The translations under genes and the position numbers were made by a program. From contig JAKUCV010001077.1 in NCBI GenBank assembly GCA_028386065.3, positions 1 through 64,000 on the forward strand: a stretch of 64,000 nt of DNA, read 5' to 3'. This document shows positions 31,580 through 43,092 of this stretch, piece by piece (position 1 is the first letter of the stretch; each line of letters begins with the position of its first letter). Source of the DNA: Turnera subulata. Lineage: Eukaryota; Streptophyta; Magnoliopsida; Malpighiales; Passifloraceae. The notes beneath the pieces are model-generated. The model made no database searches and was not told the origin of the DNA. It saw only the letters and a list, made by a program, of their open reading frames with translations.

Positions 31580-32762
31580 TATTGGCCTTTTCGGATTAAA
31601 TCCGATTTGGTGTCTCTAATGCCAAAGTGTTTATGTGTTTGGGATTTGTGTTTAAGAACACTAATGAACAAACTAATTAACACACAAGGAGGAAGGGTTA
31701 GAGATAATTGGACACACGGTATACAGTGGTTCGCCACGCAGGACTACCTTCACTACTCAAGGATCCCCCCTTGAGATTTCTAACTCTCACTATGATGGCT
31801 TTTCACGGGTTCAACCAAAAACCCCTTAATACAAATTTTTCCCTAAGGCTCAACTCAAACCTAATCACTCACCACAAAGCTCACCCAAGCTTTGCTTTTA
31901 CACAATCACTCAGAATACAACACAGAAGCTATCACTAAGTACAAGTACTTTGCTTTTCCCAAAAGGTTGCTTTGCTAAGTATGTGAACAAGGAAAAAGCT
32001 TCTCTCTCTCTTTTTGCTTCACTTGAGAACTGTAGGCTTTTGCTCTAACTCAGAATCTTAGTATGGCAGTTCTAAGTCTCTCCTTGAATCAACATTTCTT
32101 TTTATAATGGCAAGATGGATGATGTTTATTCAAATTTGAATCCGTTGTATGTTCTTTCCATCCAGCTGTTTTGTCTTCCGAGGTGCCAGAGTGTCAACGT
32201 TCATCTTCCCTATTATCCCTGTCACGCTTTGGCACGAGACACAACAGTCAACAGTTTTTTGTCATTGATGTCATTTTTTAGCATAGTCTTAGGTTGGACC
32301 TAGGAAGTTTGAATCCAGCTGACATTTGATTTGTTTAAGGTAGCTTTTATCATAGATTCAGAACACAGAAATGTTAGTCTACTAGGTTCCTTGACCAATC
32401 CCCATAGGGATTAAACAAATATGAGTGGCATGCGAGTTTGTAGTTGAAAGCGACCCTTCATGCCCACTAACACATATTCCAATTCCACTCACTTCTTCTT
32501 CCAAGGATGTTGATCACGGGTTGGGCATTTTTGTGAGCTATAATTCATGGTTAGACACAAAAGAAGCTACGCCTAGGTTTGTCATAATCAAAACCTAGTT
32601 AGCTCATTAATCATATAATATAATGGATCAATCATTAGTATAATTAATAGCACTTAAAGACATATAATAACAACATGATCAATGTGACATATTAGTTCAA
32701 GCATTATGGTATTAAACTCAATTAATTAACCTTAAGTATCATGCTAATCATCATCCGATTCA
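31580..32762 (-). repeat. Copia-3 3' LTR
   Basis: Closely matches 40164-41379 throughout, ending (plus strand) CATCATCCGATTCA. Relative to the other LTR it has lost ~31 bases near its left end (TATTG joins directly to CCTTTTCGG). Confidence 0.9.
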
Positions 32763-32783
32763 CATTCTCGCCCTTTTTATGAT
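32763..32783 (-). other. Copia-3 polypurine tract
   Basis: Minus-strand CATAAAAAGGGCGAGAATG immediately upstream of the 3' LTR. Further purine runs lie at ~32828-32838 and ~32994-33006, the latter fused to a TGCCAAA half-hairpin. Confidence 0.7.
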
Positions 32784-33259
32784 GACAAACCTTAATCAAA
32801 TGTGGAGATGTGAATTTAGTGTATTGTACGCTCCCCCTAGCATATGCTCTCCCTTGGTAAAACATTTTTCCAATTCTTAATCTTTGAAAGGATTAGAGCA
32901 TAAGGAACAGAAGATATAAGACATATATTTCGAAAAATACATTATATAAAATGAACATGTCAAAGACATAGATCCACATGTTCTCGTAATCTCTCCCCCT
33001 TTTGGCATCACAGAAAGCACAACAAGGGTAGACACATTGGCATCGAAGAACCAATCAGCAACATATATCAAAATCGAGAACCAATCAGCAACAACAAATA
33101 GATAGATTGGCACTGAATATGCCAAAATTAACAGTAAGTTGTAAGAAACAGATAACAAGTAGATAACAAAAGTAAAAACATACATGATCCTAGGTGAGCA
33201 TCAGATTCGGATGGCTGTGAATAGAAGTCATAAGTAGTTCAGCAGATAACCAGACAATC

Positions 33260-33276
33260 TGGCATTAACAATGCCA
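33260..33276. repeat. Copia-3 hairpin in 3' noncoding region
   Basis: TGGCATT (33260-33266), loop AAC, AATGCCA (33270-33276). Another, TTGGCA/TGCCAA with a 7-base loop, is at 33107-33125. Confidence 0.85.
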
Positions 33277-33295
33277 AAAGCAAAGCAAAATGGAC

Positions 33296-35067
33296 TGTGA
33301 GTACCCGACCCAAAATTCATTGTCCGACTCACCATCTTCTTCTTAACCATCATCCACAACTTTGGAGTCGTCACCCGAATTTTATTAAAGGGGCAAAACT
33401 CGGGGAAAAACCTTCCTTAAGCAACTGATGACTCCTTTAGGCAACTGATAAGCGAACCAAAGATGTGGACCCAGGGGTTTGTCACGAATGGGAAGGTGTG
33501 AGGCACCTATCCAGGTTGGGCGAGATCATGTACAATTAGAGGTTAACATATGCCATGCACAAAACAAACAAACCAATAACAAAAACAAAACGAAAACAAA
33601 GCAGAAAATAAATAAAGATTGAGCTTGCATTTCCACCACTAGAAACTGCCTACGTACCCCCTGATAATGGGTTCAAAGCTCACGTAGTTCTTGCATGCAT
33701 CACATAAACAATCACATCATAAGAATCATCATGTCACCGCAGCAATCAACCAAGAAAATTAGAACGATTTACCTCTTGAAGCCCTCCTCATGCTCCCACT
33801 TGCTTATCGTTCCTAAGCAGAATTTTGTAAGAAATTCAACAAGGAATTCGGGGTAGAAGGAGGCCAAACTGGTGTTTTGCTTGAACAGAAAAGTTATAGG
33901 GCTACTTCTTAGCTTTCCAGGGACATTAAGGTCGCAGCAAACTGACAATTATAGCTCCAGCTATCGCAAAAATACTAAGACTATCTCCACTAGAACCTTC
34001 CTCTCGGTTTTACCTCTTCCTCTCAAACGGTTTGCTTGAATCTGCCTCCTTCTTATTCTCTTCTTGATCTTCTGCTGCTACTGGCTCCTTGCTACTCCTC
34101 TCCACAAAATTCCTCCAGAATTTCGACCCTTGAAAGGGTTCCTAAGCTTGGAATGAGAGAAGTTTTCCAAGCACCTAGCTTATGTGTGTATAGAGGGGGA
34201 AGGGAGAGAATTGGTGAGTTTTGAGGGTGAATGGGGGTCCTATTTATACTGTCTTGGGGGTCTGGACATGGTGTTAATCTAAGGATCGGGATTGAATCCC
34301 TAGATCCAACAGTAGATACCCAAAATCAAGTAAACAGGAAAAATTGAAAAAACTTGATTCTCATAAAAACTTGATTTTGGACATATGCTGGCGGTCTTCT
34401 CTACAAGCCCGCCAGTTGCTGGCGGTCATGTCGCCATGTTCGCTGGCAGCTATTTCCAAATACGTTCTTTCCTTCCTGGTTTTGATCCTCATAATTCCGG
34501 TCCAGCTTAATTCTCACGCCCTTCCTTATCAGTTTTCTGCCTATTTTTAGCTCCATAAGGCCTCCTAACTTGTAGCCTACCCACTCCCCTTTTCCTAATT
34601 AAATTTTTCTCCTCCTAACTCCACTCCATATACCATAAACAATAAAAACACATAAGGAAATTAGTTAACCCTAAATTCTGACGAAAATTAAGGTTAATAG
34701 GCTGTCAAGTTCTGTGTTTCTACAGGGCTTTGATTGGTGGAAGATCCATATTCAATTGGTCCAGACTTCTAATTATTTAAATACCCAAAATCATCTCAAA
34801 TGGGTCCAAAATAATTAAAAGGCCTAAAACAATTAAATATCCACATTTTATTAATTTCAAAATATTTAAATATACTAAACTCAGAATTAAATCATCTCAA
34901 TAATTCCAAGTTAAATATATAAAAAAATTCGGAAATAATAAAATATTAATATTCTATTAATTTACAAACACATTTCATCTAAGAATTGAATCATCTCATC
35001 AATCCATAGACAACAACATATTCATATTTCAATAAAATATTAGTAGATCAAATTTGGGGTATTCACA
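33296..35067. repeat. Probable solo LTR inserted in Copia-3
   Basis: The termini TGTGAGTACCC and GGGGTATTCACA are inverted to each other and give TG...CA ends. The ~1.77-kb segment has no coding content, interrupts Copia-3's noncoding part, and differs in composition. Flanks TGGAC and CCGAC share three of five bases, so any target duplication has decayed. The retrotransposon family is unknown. Confidence 0.5.
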
Positions 35068-35306
35068 CCGACATATTCAGAATATCCAAAGTAAAACATA
35101 AGCTGAAATTAAACGTGATGCAATATGAGTTCAGAGATGCAAATACATGATCCTAAGTGGGCATGGGATCTAAGGAAGATTACTCAGTGGATTCATCATC
35201 ATTAGCATCCTTATCCGTGGAGGAATCCGAGGCAAAGAACACAATAGAATTCAGACGAAAGTGGTTCACAAGCAAGTCCAATTGTGCCTTCTAAATATCC
35301 ATTAGC

Positions 35307-36444
35307 TTAGTAACCATCCCCCTTGATTTTCAAAATCTCTTCTTTTATATCTTTCACCACTTCAGTTGATGCCTCAACTCTTGCATCCTTGGATGAGCAT
35401 GGTTGTGTGATATAGAACACTCCTTGCTTAATCTTCTTGATACGCGTATGGGAGAGAGTTAATGTGCTCATGACAACTTTGTATTGTAGCATGTGATGGA
35501 AAGTAATGTATGCATAATCAACTGAATTATTGGCAAGCCAATATCCTAGCAGCCATACAACACAAGTCCTCAAAGTGATTTTGGTGGCCATGTCAAGGAG
35601 TGAGTACTGGTGTGATGATGTACAATAGGAATCTGTGATTTGCTGACGTATCCTCACACTTGCCAGCCTTTCTAGCTTTACCAACCAACAGTCTTCGTTG
35701 CTAAAAAAGAATACTAGGAGTATGTGGAATCGTGCTGCCCGATCTAGTGTTTTAGTACTTCACCTTTGTAGCTTTCCCTTTGGGCAGTTTGAGCATGTTC
35801 CTGAGCAATTTGGCATCGACGAAGACAGATTGTCCACGAATCAGACTATGAACACTAATAGTATGACCATCATTATTAGCCTTGGCATCACGTTGGTGAG
35901 GAAATCCTGAATTAATCTCCTATAGACAGGAGTACTAATGGTTTCCAAATTCACTAATTGTGTCAAATTATTCTCATACTCCTTCAACACTTATTCCAAC
36001 AGAAATGAGTGAGCAAGAACTTTAACCATACATCTTCTCTTTTTATCAAAGAGACCAATAGAACCTTCAATGTTCTTTTGGGTTTGGAGTAGGAAGGCTT
36101 TTATGTTTTGGAACTCTGACGGTTGAGTTGATAGAGAGGATTTTGAAAAGGATCAACTGAGGGTTTTACTCAAATTCTCACTCTCTTTCCTCGTGGTATT
36201 TTTGAATTATCACTCACTTTTCCCATGTTAGTGACTAATTGATGGGAATATGGCAGTTACCTTGTATGGGTAGAATTGGGATTGATAACTGCAGGTTAGT
36301 GAGAATAAGTGGGTTAAGTGTTTTAGCTAGAGGTTTAAATTCTGGACAAAGGGGATGGAGAAATCTGGTGGGTAATAGAGAGTTGCCATGCATGGGGCTC
36401 TTTTTCTGACAAGCCGCCCTAGGTTCCACCTTTTTAGGATCCAT
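35307..36444 (-). pseudogene. Copia-3 env-like ORF remnant
   Basis: This sits downstream of RNase H, like the third ORF of Copia-2. Two surviving ORFs are 36444-36235, starting MDPKKVEPRAACQKK, and 35684-35307, with WLLGYWLANNSVDYAYITFH and ending in a charged coiled-coil-like tail (VKDIKEEILKIK). The stretch between them is noncoding in all frames, so most of the protein is lost. The 35684-35307 part contains the TATTGGC/GCCAATA hairpin at 35528-35543. Function unknown. Confidence 0.55.
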
Positions 36445-36720
36445 GTCCTCCAGCTTTTCTCTTCATCTCTCTAGCTCAGCTTTTTCACCAATTCCCACGA
36501 AATCTTTTTGCAAGTTGTTTCCCTCCAACCGAGTCCACACTCTTTCTTCAAATCAAATTTTTGCATTTTCTAGAAACCATAGCACTTGCTTATTTTCACC
36601 CAACAATTTTAGTCATGCCAGTGCACTCTACCAATCTTCCATGCCATTCTTCACCTGTTTTTCCTTCCTCTTTAAGAATACTCAATTGATGATATTGTGA
36701 GCCTTCTCTTTGACTTATTA

Positions 36721-37329
36721 TCACAACGCATATACAATGCCTAGTGATGTGTGTGTAAGTGATGCTTTAGGTGACAAAAATAAAGGAAGAATATCACCTG
36801 GTGTACTAGTGAGATTAATAGCATTTGAACTATCACACATTATAGGCATACTATTGAATGTTAAACCATAATCAAGCAATGTTTGTTTCATCCAAAGAAT
36901 TTGTGCACAACAAGAACCGACAGCCACATAATCGGCTTCGGTGGTAGATGTTGCCACTGAATTTTATTTCTTACTAACCCATGAAAAAAGAGATTGACAA
37001 AAGAATTGGCATGTATCAGTGGTGCTTTTTCGATCAAGAATGCATCCAGTAAAGTCAGCATCAGTGTACCCAATTAATTCAAACACATCAGTTTTAGAAT
37101 AACAAAGTCCTAAGTATGGAATTCCTTTTAAATATTTAAAGATTCCTTTCATAGCACACAAATGGGACTCCTTAGGACATGCTTGGAATCTAGCACATAG
37201 ACAAACACTAAACATAATATCAAGCCTAGTAGCAATGAGGTAAAGAAGACTTCCAATCATACCTCTGTATGTCTTTATGTCCACATCTTTACCTTGTTCG
37301 ACTTTGTTTAGCTTAGTTGATGTGTTCAT
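36721..37329 (-). pseudogene. pol: Copia-3 RNase H
   Basis: Two ORFs: 37329-36964, with VCLCARFQACPKESHL, ELIGYTDADFTGCILDRKST and QSLFSWVSKK, and 36957-36721, with MATSTTEADYVAVGSCCAQILW. Only a TAA (between SKK and NSVATST) separates them. The catalytic acids of Copia RNase H (DAD, Glu in TEADY) are present. The domain end is lost near 36,730. Confidence 0.88.
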
Positions 37330-37344
37330 TGGAGTCGGACTCGT

Positions 37345-37365
37345 TTTGGCACCATCTATGCCAAA
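37345..37365. repeat. Copia-3 hairpin in RT coding region
   Basis: TTTGGCA (37345-37351), 7-base loop, TGCCAAA (37359-37365), at codons F-G-I-D-G-A-K, homologous to the Copia-2 hairpin at 14623-14643. One T·A pair has become A·T. Confidence 0.8.
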
Positions 37366-38255
37366 TCGTCTGAGTAACTCCTTAGTGTACTTTGCTTAAC
37401 TTATGAATATTCCATAACATTATTGCTTAACTTAGAACTCGAGAAAGAATATTAATTCTCCCATCATGCTCATCTCAAATTCACTATGCATCATCTTTTC
37501 AAATTCTTTCCACAAAGAATTGTTAGTAGTACCACACAAATTGGGACAATAATCAAGTCGTTTTTATAATGCTTCACAAAGAGTATAGAATCAATCTATC
37601 CTTTAATAAAGTCTTGAGAGAATAAGAATGTACTTAACCTGTCATACCAAGCCATTGGTGCTTATTTCAAGCCATATAGTGCCTTCTTCAACTTGAACAC
37701 ATGGTCGGGATGTTCAAAGTCTTCAAATCAAGAAGGTTTCTCAACATACACTTCCTCCCTGATGAATCCATTTAGGATGGCACTCTTAACATCCATTTGG
37801 TAGAGTTTGAAATCCTTGAGAGAAGCAGATGCCAATAGCACTCGGATTGAATCAAGTCTTGCTACGAGGGCAAAGATCTCATCAAAGTCAATTCCTTCTT
37901 CTTAATTGTTCCCTTGAGCAATAAGTATGGCTTTGTTCCTTGTAACATTTCCAGCTTCATCCAGCTTGTTTCTAAACACCCACTTGGTGCCAATCACAGG
38001 ATGATCATTTGGTCTCTCCACCAACTCCCAAACATCACTTCTCTCAAATTGGTTCAGCTCTTCTTGCCTAGCCATAATCCAATTTTCATCATTTATTGCA
38101 TTAGCAACATTCTTTGGCTCGATTTGTGAGAGAAATGCTTGATGCGAGTTGATGTTGTGGATTGATGAGCGAGTTGATACTTGTCTTGATGGATCTCCTA
38201 TGATGATGTCTGTTGAAAGACCTTTTCGCACCTTTGATTCCATATGTGGTTGCAA
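37366..38255 (-). pseudogene. pol: Copia-3 reverse transcriptase, active site deleted
   Basis: 38255-37902 keeps the start (WELVERPNDHPVIGTKWVFR). Downstream the minus-strand sequence is still recognisable in several frames (SILFVKHYKNDLIIV, then EFEKMMHSEFEMSMMGEL). Between them the YVDDIIFG codons that should appear near 37540 are missing: the sequence passes from DLIIVP to NSL. Several stops and frameshifts. The protein could not have polymerase activity. Confidence 0.85.
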
Positions 38256-38338
38256 TTCATTGGATGGAGGTTCTTGCTTAAAAGCCTTTGACTCATTCGA
38301 TGGATTTGATGTTTCAGCCCTATTGTCTTCCTAATTTT

Positions 38339-38961
38339 CTATTTCTTGTGTATCCCCAATTTGAGGTTATGGATTTTGATTCTCCACTTCACTTTAATAG
38401 GTCCAAAGAGGTCAAGGTGTAGTAGTTCAAGTGGTTTAGTAGTTGAGATGCATTTTTTAGGCTTGAAGGAGCTTTTGAATTGCTTTCCAATTTGGCATGC
38501 ATGACATACCTTCTCTTTTTCAAACTTCAGCATAGGTAGCCCCATTACAAGTTCCTTCTTCTGGAGATTTGCAACAAGCACATCATGCCTCAATCTTCTA
38601 TGTCCAAGCTCAGATGTTTCTGTTCTAACATTAAGACACATGGTTTCCGGGGTTAGCAACATCACATATATTAATAGAGTATAGATTTCCTTGTCTTTTT
38701 CCTGTGAAGATAGTGCCATTATTCTCAAGCAAGTTATCGATCATTCATTAGCTTCAAAGTTACCTTGTAACCACAATCACAGAGTTGTCTTATATACAAG
38801 AGATTAAACTTCAGGTTATCAACCAATAGCACATGTTCAATCATGAGATCCTTACCATCATTACCTATACCCAGAACTTTGCCTTTCGATTTGGCACCAA
38901 AGACGCCAGATCGTCGGCCTATCGAGTACAGGGATGTGAACATATATGGGTCTCCGGTCAT
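38339..38961 (-). pseudogene. pol: Copia-3 protease end and integrase zinc domain; integrase core deleted
   Basis: 38961-38734 starts at MTGDPYMFTSL, after a D-x-G-C protease site encoded just upstream, and has VLLVDNLKFNLLYI. 38728-38339 has LGHRRLRHDVLVANLQKKEL, CHACQIGKQFKSSFKPKK and LELLHLDLFGPIK. It then runs into unrelated sequence: the core, from the first catalytic Asp onward (~700 bases in Copia-2), is gone, and the sequence resumes in the linker before RT. Confidence 0.87.
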
Positions 38962-39017
38962 GTGTCTTGAGCATCCACCATCGAGTACCCATTGATCTCT
39001 CTTTTCCTACAGAATAA

Positions 39018-40106
39018 TTAGGTTTTTGGTACCCACAAAAGTTTGGGTCCTTGGAGGTTAGTTTTGGTACCTTGAGGTACCCACATAAACTTTATTGGAC
39101 AATTTTTCTTTCTAAATATGCAACTTTTTATACAATGTCCAACCCGATTACAATAGTGACAAGTAATATGATTCTTATGACTCTCATCAGATTTAACAAA
39201 GATGTTTTTATGTGATGATGAGCTTCTAGGAGTATAATGAGCATGGTTATGAAATTTCTTGTTCTCAAAGACATTATAATTTGCCCCTAGACCTGCTTTT
39301 TGAAGAGTATGTCTTTGCTGCCCAAGAATCATATCTAATCCTTTATTTCTACAATCAAATTTTGTTAGCATATCATTCAGGTGTTCTACAAGCTTTGTTA
39401 GTTTACTGTTTTCTTCTAGAGTCTTATCATGTTGATCTTTGTTAGCAAGCATTTTCTTCTCTAGTTCACTATATGCGCTTGTTAGAGCTTCCTGACTCGT
39501 TTTGGCATCAACGATGCCAGATCTGCAGGCTATCAGTTCTTCTTCTAGTTTTTCGCAGTTAACTTGTCGATCTGACTTTTCTAACTCTAAAGCTTCTATT
39601 TTCCTTTTAAACTATTCATTTTCTTTTGCCATTTTCTTGAAACTCCTAAGTAACTCATCATATGCATCTTGTATATCATCAAAATCACATTCAGAGGAGT
39701 CAGAATCACTTACCTCATTGTCGTCTCTTGCTATGAGGCATATGTTGGCAACTTCTTCTAGATGTGAATCACTTTCAGAGTCTAAGTCACGAGTGAATTC
39801 ATGAGCTACACATAAGAGACTCCACATTTCATATGAAGTCTCACATGAGCAAACTCTTTTAAATTCGGTTTCGCTGATGCCATAAAGAAGAGCATTCTTG
39901 GCTTGTCCTTCTAGCTTTGCCTTCTTCATTTCATCTTCACTCCAGTATTTCATATCTTTGGCTGGACGTGTGTAAGGTGTGCTCACAATTTGCCATATCT
40001 CTAAATCCTTTCCTTCAAAGAAAGTCTTTATGCGAAATTTCCAATGGTAAAAGTTTGACCCATTGAAGTATAGAGCATTGTTGATATTGTTTCCCTCGAA
40101 TGCCAA
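39018..40106 (-). pseudogene. gag: Copia-3 gag with internal deletion
   Basis: It starts MAFEGNNINNALYFNGSNF like Copia-2 gag. After YEMWSLLCVAHEFTRD it jumps directly to the Ser/Asp run (LDSESDSHLEE), so the part that holds the capsid C-terminus and first zinc knuckle in Copia-2 is missing. A TAG follows KKMAKENE. The same frame continues through a coiled-coil region to 39452-39018, which holds a knuckle CHYCNRVGHCIKSC and ends WVPKT. Codons near 39503-39519 carry the hairpin TGGCATC/GATGCCA. Confidence 0.88.
39503..39519. repeat. Copia-3 hairpin in gag
   Basis: TGGCATC (39503-39509), loop AAC, GATGCCA (39513-39519). Same loop as at 33260-33276, with the closing pair T·A changed to C·G. Confidence 0.85.
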
Positions 40107-40148
40107 AATTTTTTTCTCCTGAAGGTTAATCCAATCAACAGAGATCCT

Positions 40149-40163
40149 CGTTCTGCTACCAAT
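40149..40163 (-). other. Copia-3 primer-binding site
   Basis: Minus-strand ATTGGTAGCAGAACG adjoining the LTR end GGGGCAATA, matching the Copia-2 PBS layout. Confidence 0.75.
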
Positions 40164-41379
40164 TATTGCCCCAAAGTGGCTAGGGGGGGTGGGGTGAATT
40201 ACCCTTTTCGGATTAAACCCGATTTGGTGTCTCTAATGCCGAAGTGTTTATGTGTTTGGGATTTGTGTTTAAGAACACTAATGAACAAACTAGTTAACAC
40301 ACAATCAGGAAGGGTTAGAGATAATTGGACACACGATTTATAATGGTTCGCCACGCAGGACTACCTCCACTACTTAAGGATCCCCCCTTGAGATTTCTAA
40401 CTCTCACTATGATGGCTTTTCACGGGTTCAACCAAAAACTCCTTAATATAAGTTTTTCCCTTAAGCTCAACTCAAACCTTATCACTCACCACAAAGCTCA
40501 CCCAAGCTTTGCTTTTACACAATCACTCAGAATACAACACAAAAGCTATCACTAAGTACAAGTACTTTGCTTTTCCCAAAAGGTTGCTTCGCCAAGTATG
40601 TGAACAAGGAAAAAGCTTCTCTCTCTCTTTTTGCTTCAATTGAGAACTGTAGGCTTTTGCTCTAACTCAGAATCTTAGTATGGCAGTTTGAAGTCTCTCC
40701 TTGAATCAGTATTTCTCTTTATAGAGGCAAGATGGATGATGTCTATTTAAATTTGAATCCGTTGCATGTCCTTTCCATCCAGCTGTTTTGTCTTCCGAGG
40801 TACCAGAGTGTCAACGTTCATCTTCCATGTTGTCCCTTTCACGCTTTGGCACGAGACACAGTAGTCAGCAGCTTTTTGTCGTTGATGTCATTGTTTAGCA
40901 TAGTTCTAAGTTGGACCTAGGAAGTTTGAATCCAGCTTACATTTGATTTGTTTAAGGTAGCTTTTATCATAGATTCAGAACCCAGAAATGTTGGTGTACT
41001 AGGTTCCTTGACCAATCCCCATAGGGATTAAACAAATATGAGTGGCATGAGAGCTTGTAGTTGAAAGCGACCCTTCATGCCTACTAACACATATTCCAAT
41101 TCCACTCACTCCTTCTTCCAAGGATGTTGATCACGGGTTGGGAATTTTTGTGAGTTGTAATTCATGGTTAGACACAAAAGAAGCTACACATAGGTTTGTC
41201 AAAATCAAAACCTAGTTAGCTCATTAATCATATAATATAATGGATCAATTATTAGTATAATTAATTGCACTTAAAGACATATAATAACAACATGATCAAT
41301 GTGACGTATTAGTGCAAGCATTATAGTAATAAACTTAATTAATTAACCTTAAGTATCATTCTAATCATCATCCGATTCA
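40164..41379 (-). repeat. Copia-3 5' LTR
   Basis: 1216 bases, near-identical in order to 31580-32762 and bounded by the PBS. Minus-strand ends are TGAATCGG...CAATA; the usual terminal CA is not seen at this edge. Confidence 0.92.
40717..40723 (-). promoter_or_regulatory. TATA box of Copia-3 5' LTR
   Basis: Minus-strand TATAAAG followed by AGAAATACTG. The other LTR has TATAAAAAG at the same place. Confidence 0.55.
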
Positions 41380-42257
41380 TAAATATTGCATTAAATATCT
41401 CTTTGATATATTGTTTGTTTACATGTATTCTATTTTTTTTATAACTACTTTCTATAGTACTTTGATTCCTTTGTAACTTTTTTAAAACTTTTTATTTGTG
41501 ATTTTTTTTGAAAATATTTTGTCTCAATAATTTCTTTTCATTTTTATAGGATATTGAAATTTTTAAACATTATATTAACTAATACGTATATTTTATTTAA
41601 TTCAATAACTAAATTAATATATTATTTTTTAGGCTGAAAAATTATTTTTCATTGTTTTTTTCCCAAATTTGATGTTTTATATTTTTGGTATTTTGAAGTA
41701 GTAAAACTCTTTCTTCATTTTTTTCTAAAAGAAATTTAAATTTTTTTCCCGAAATTTATATTAGTTTTATATCACTTTTCTTTGTTTTTTTGGTATTTAC
41801 ATATAGATTTTTTATTTCAATAGTGAAATATTATTTTGTAATATTTAAAAATTATTGTATAATTTTTAAGATTTTTATTAAAACTTTCATAATTTTATTA
41901 GTTATATATATTTTATACTTATTTATAATAATTTATTAAAATTTATTTTCTTGTTCACTTAATACAATATTAAATTTTCTTGAAATTTATATTGGTTCTA
42001 TATCATTTTTTTTTCTGAATTACAAATTTATTTTCAATGCTTGAAGTAGTATTTTTTTTTCTATTTGAATTTTTTCAGAGGCACAATCGTAAAACCAACA
42101 ATAACAGCATTCACTAACCTTCTATAAAATGTAGAAAAATTAATTATACTTTTCTACCTATACAAAAGTTGATTGTTTATTCCAAGGAGAGTTTAACATG
42201 TCGCCATAAAAAAACAGTAATACTAGAATTACAAAGAGTTTCTTACTAAGATACTCC
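41380..42257. other. Very AT-rich region without genes
   Basis: Long T and A runs, no ORF above background. Confidence 0.5.
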
Positions 42258-43092
42258 TACAAACATATGTGGCATATGCACATTGGTTGATTTTATTAAT
42301 ACTAAATATTTTCTTTCATTAATTATTTTTATAATTATAATTTTTATCATAAAACAAATCTTATCACAAGATTTTGACCATTACTTTCCTTTACAATTTT
42401 TTTTGGCGACCACCTTCCATTTCTAATCCTTTTTTTTTTCTCTTTTCTCTTTCTGAAATTTTATTTATTTCTTCTCTTAATCAAATTTAGGATTTTTGTT
42501 TTCATTATAATATATTAATATTTTATTTTTAAATTTAGATTTTGTATACCTCTATTGACTGATTACATCAAGAGAATTCATAGGATAGAAATATAACAAA
42601 AAATAATCTCTCTAAATCTTAATAATAATCATTTAGGGTTGTCTTGTTTTCTAGGATTCTTTCAATTTGTCTTTATCGTTTTTCTTTCAAGTAGTTTTCT
42701 TGTTTTAATTCCGCATCCTTTCTTCTAGACTTGTGGAGTTTCATATGCATCCTAAGTTAATCGATTAAAAAATAAAAAAAAAAATAGTGAGATAAATTTG
42801 GAAGAGGAAGGGGACAGGAAAAAAAATAAATAAAAAAGAAAATGTAGAGAAAATTGAAAAAGAGGAGGGAAAAAAATGAAAGGTTTAGAGACGGTAAGAA
42901 AGTTTTAGAAAGATCTAGATTTAAAAAGAGAAAGTGGTAACAAAAGAGAAAGAGAAAGGACAGAGATGGTTAAAATCTTGTGATAGGTTTCTCTTGTAAT
43001 AAAAACTCAAATTATAGAAATAGTAAATGAAAGAAAGGATAATGTGGAAAATTAATTAATCTACCAATGTGCATATGCCACATATGTTTGTA
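42258..43092. mobile_element. Non-autonomous TIR element (~835 bp)
   Basis: Left TACAAACATATGTGGCATAT matches the inverse of the right end (...ATATGCCACATATGTTTGTA). The similarity continues inward for >100 bases with decay, including ATCTTGTGATA-type blocks. No target duplication was found and no ORF. Superfamily uncertain. Confidence 0.65.

Larger units (their letters stand above)
31580..41379 (-). mobile_element. SIRE-like Copia retrotransposon 'Copia-3' with both LTRs, catalytically deleted
   Basis: Two direct repeats (31580-32762 and 40164-41379) flank gag, protease, remnants of integrase and RT, RNase H and an env-like remnant, all on the minus strand. PBS and polypurine tract are in the expected places. 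The integrase core and the RT active site are deleted. A probable solo LTR (33296-35067) sits in its 3' noncoding part. No 5-bp target duplication could be recognised, and the left LTR lacks ~31 terminal bases. Confidence 0.9.

Noticed and set aside
36443..36700. Plus-strand ORF of 85 codons
   Set aside because: Antisense to and adjoining the Copia-3 env-like remnant; no protein pattern.
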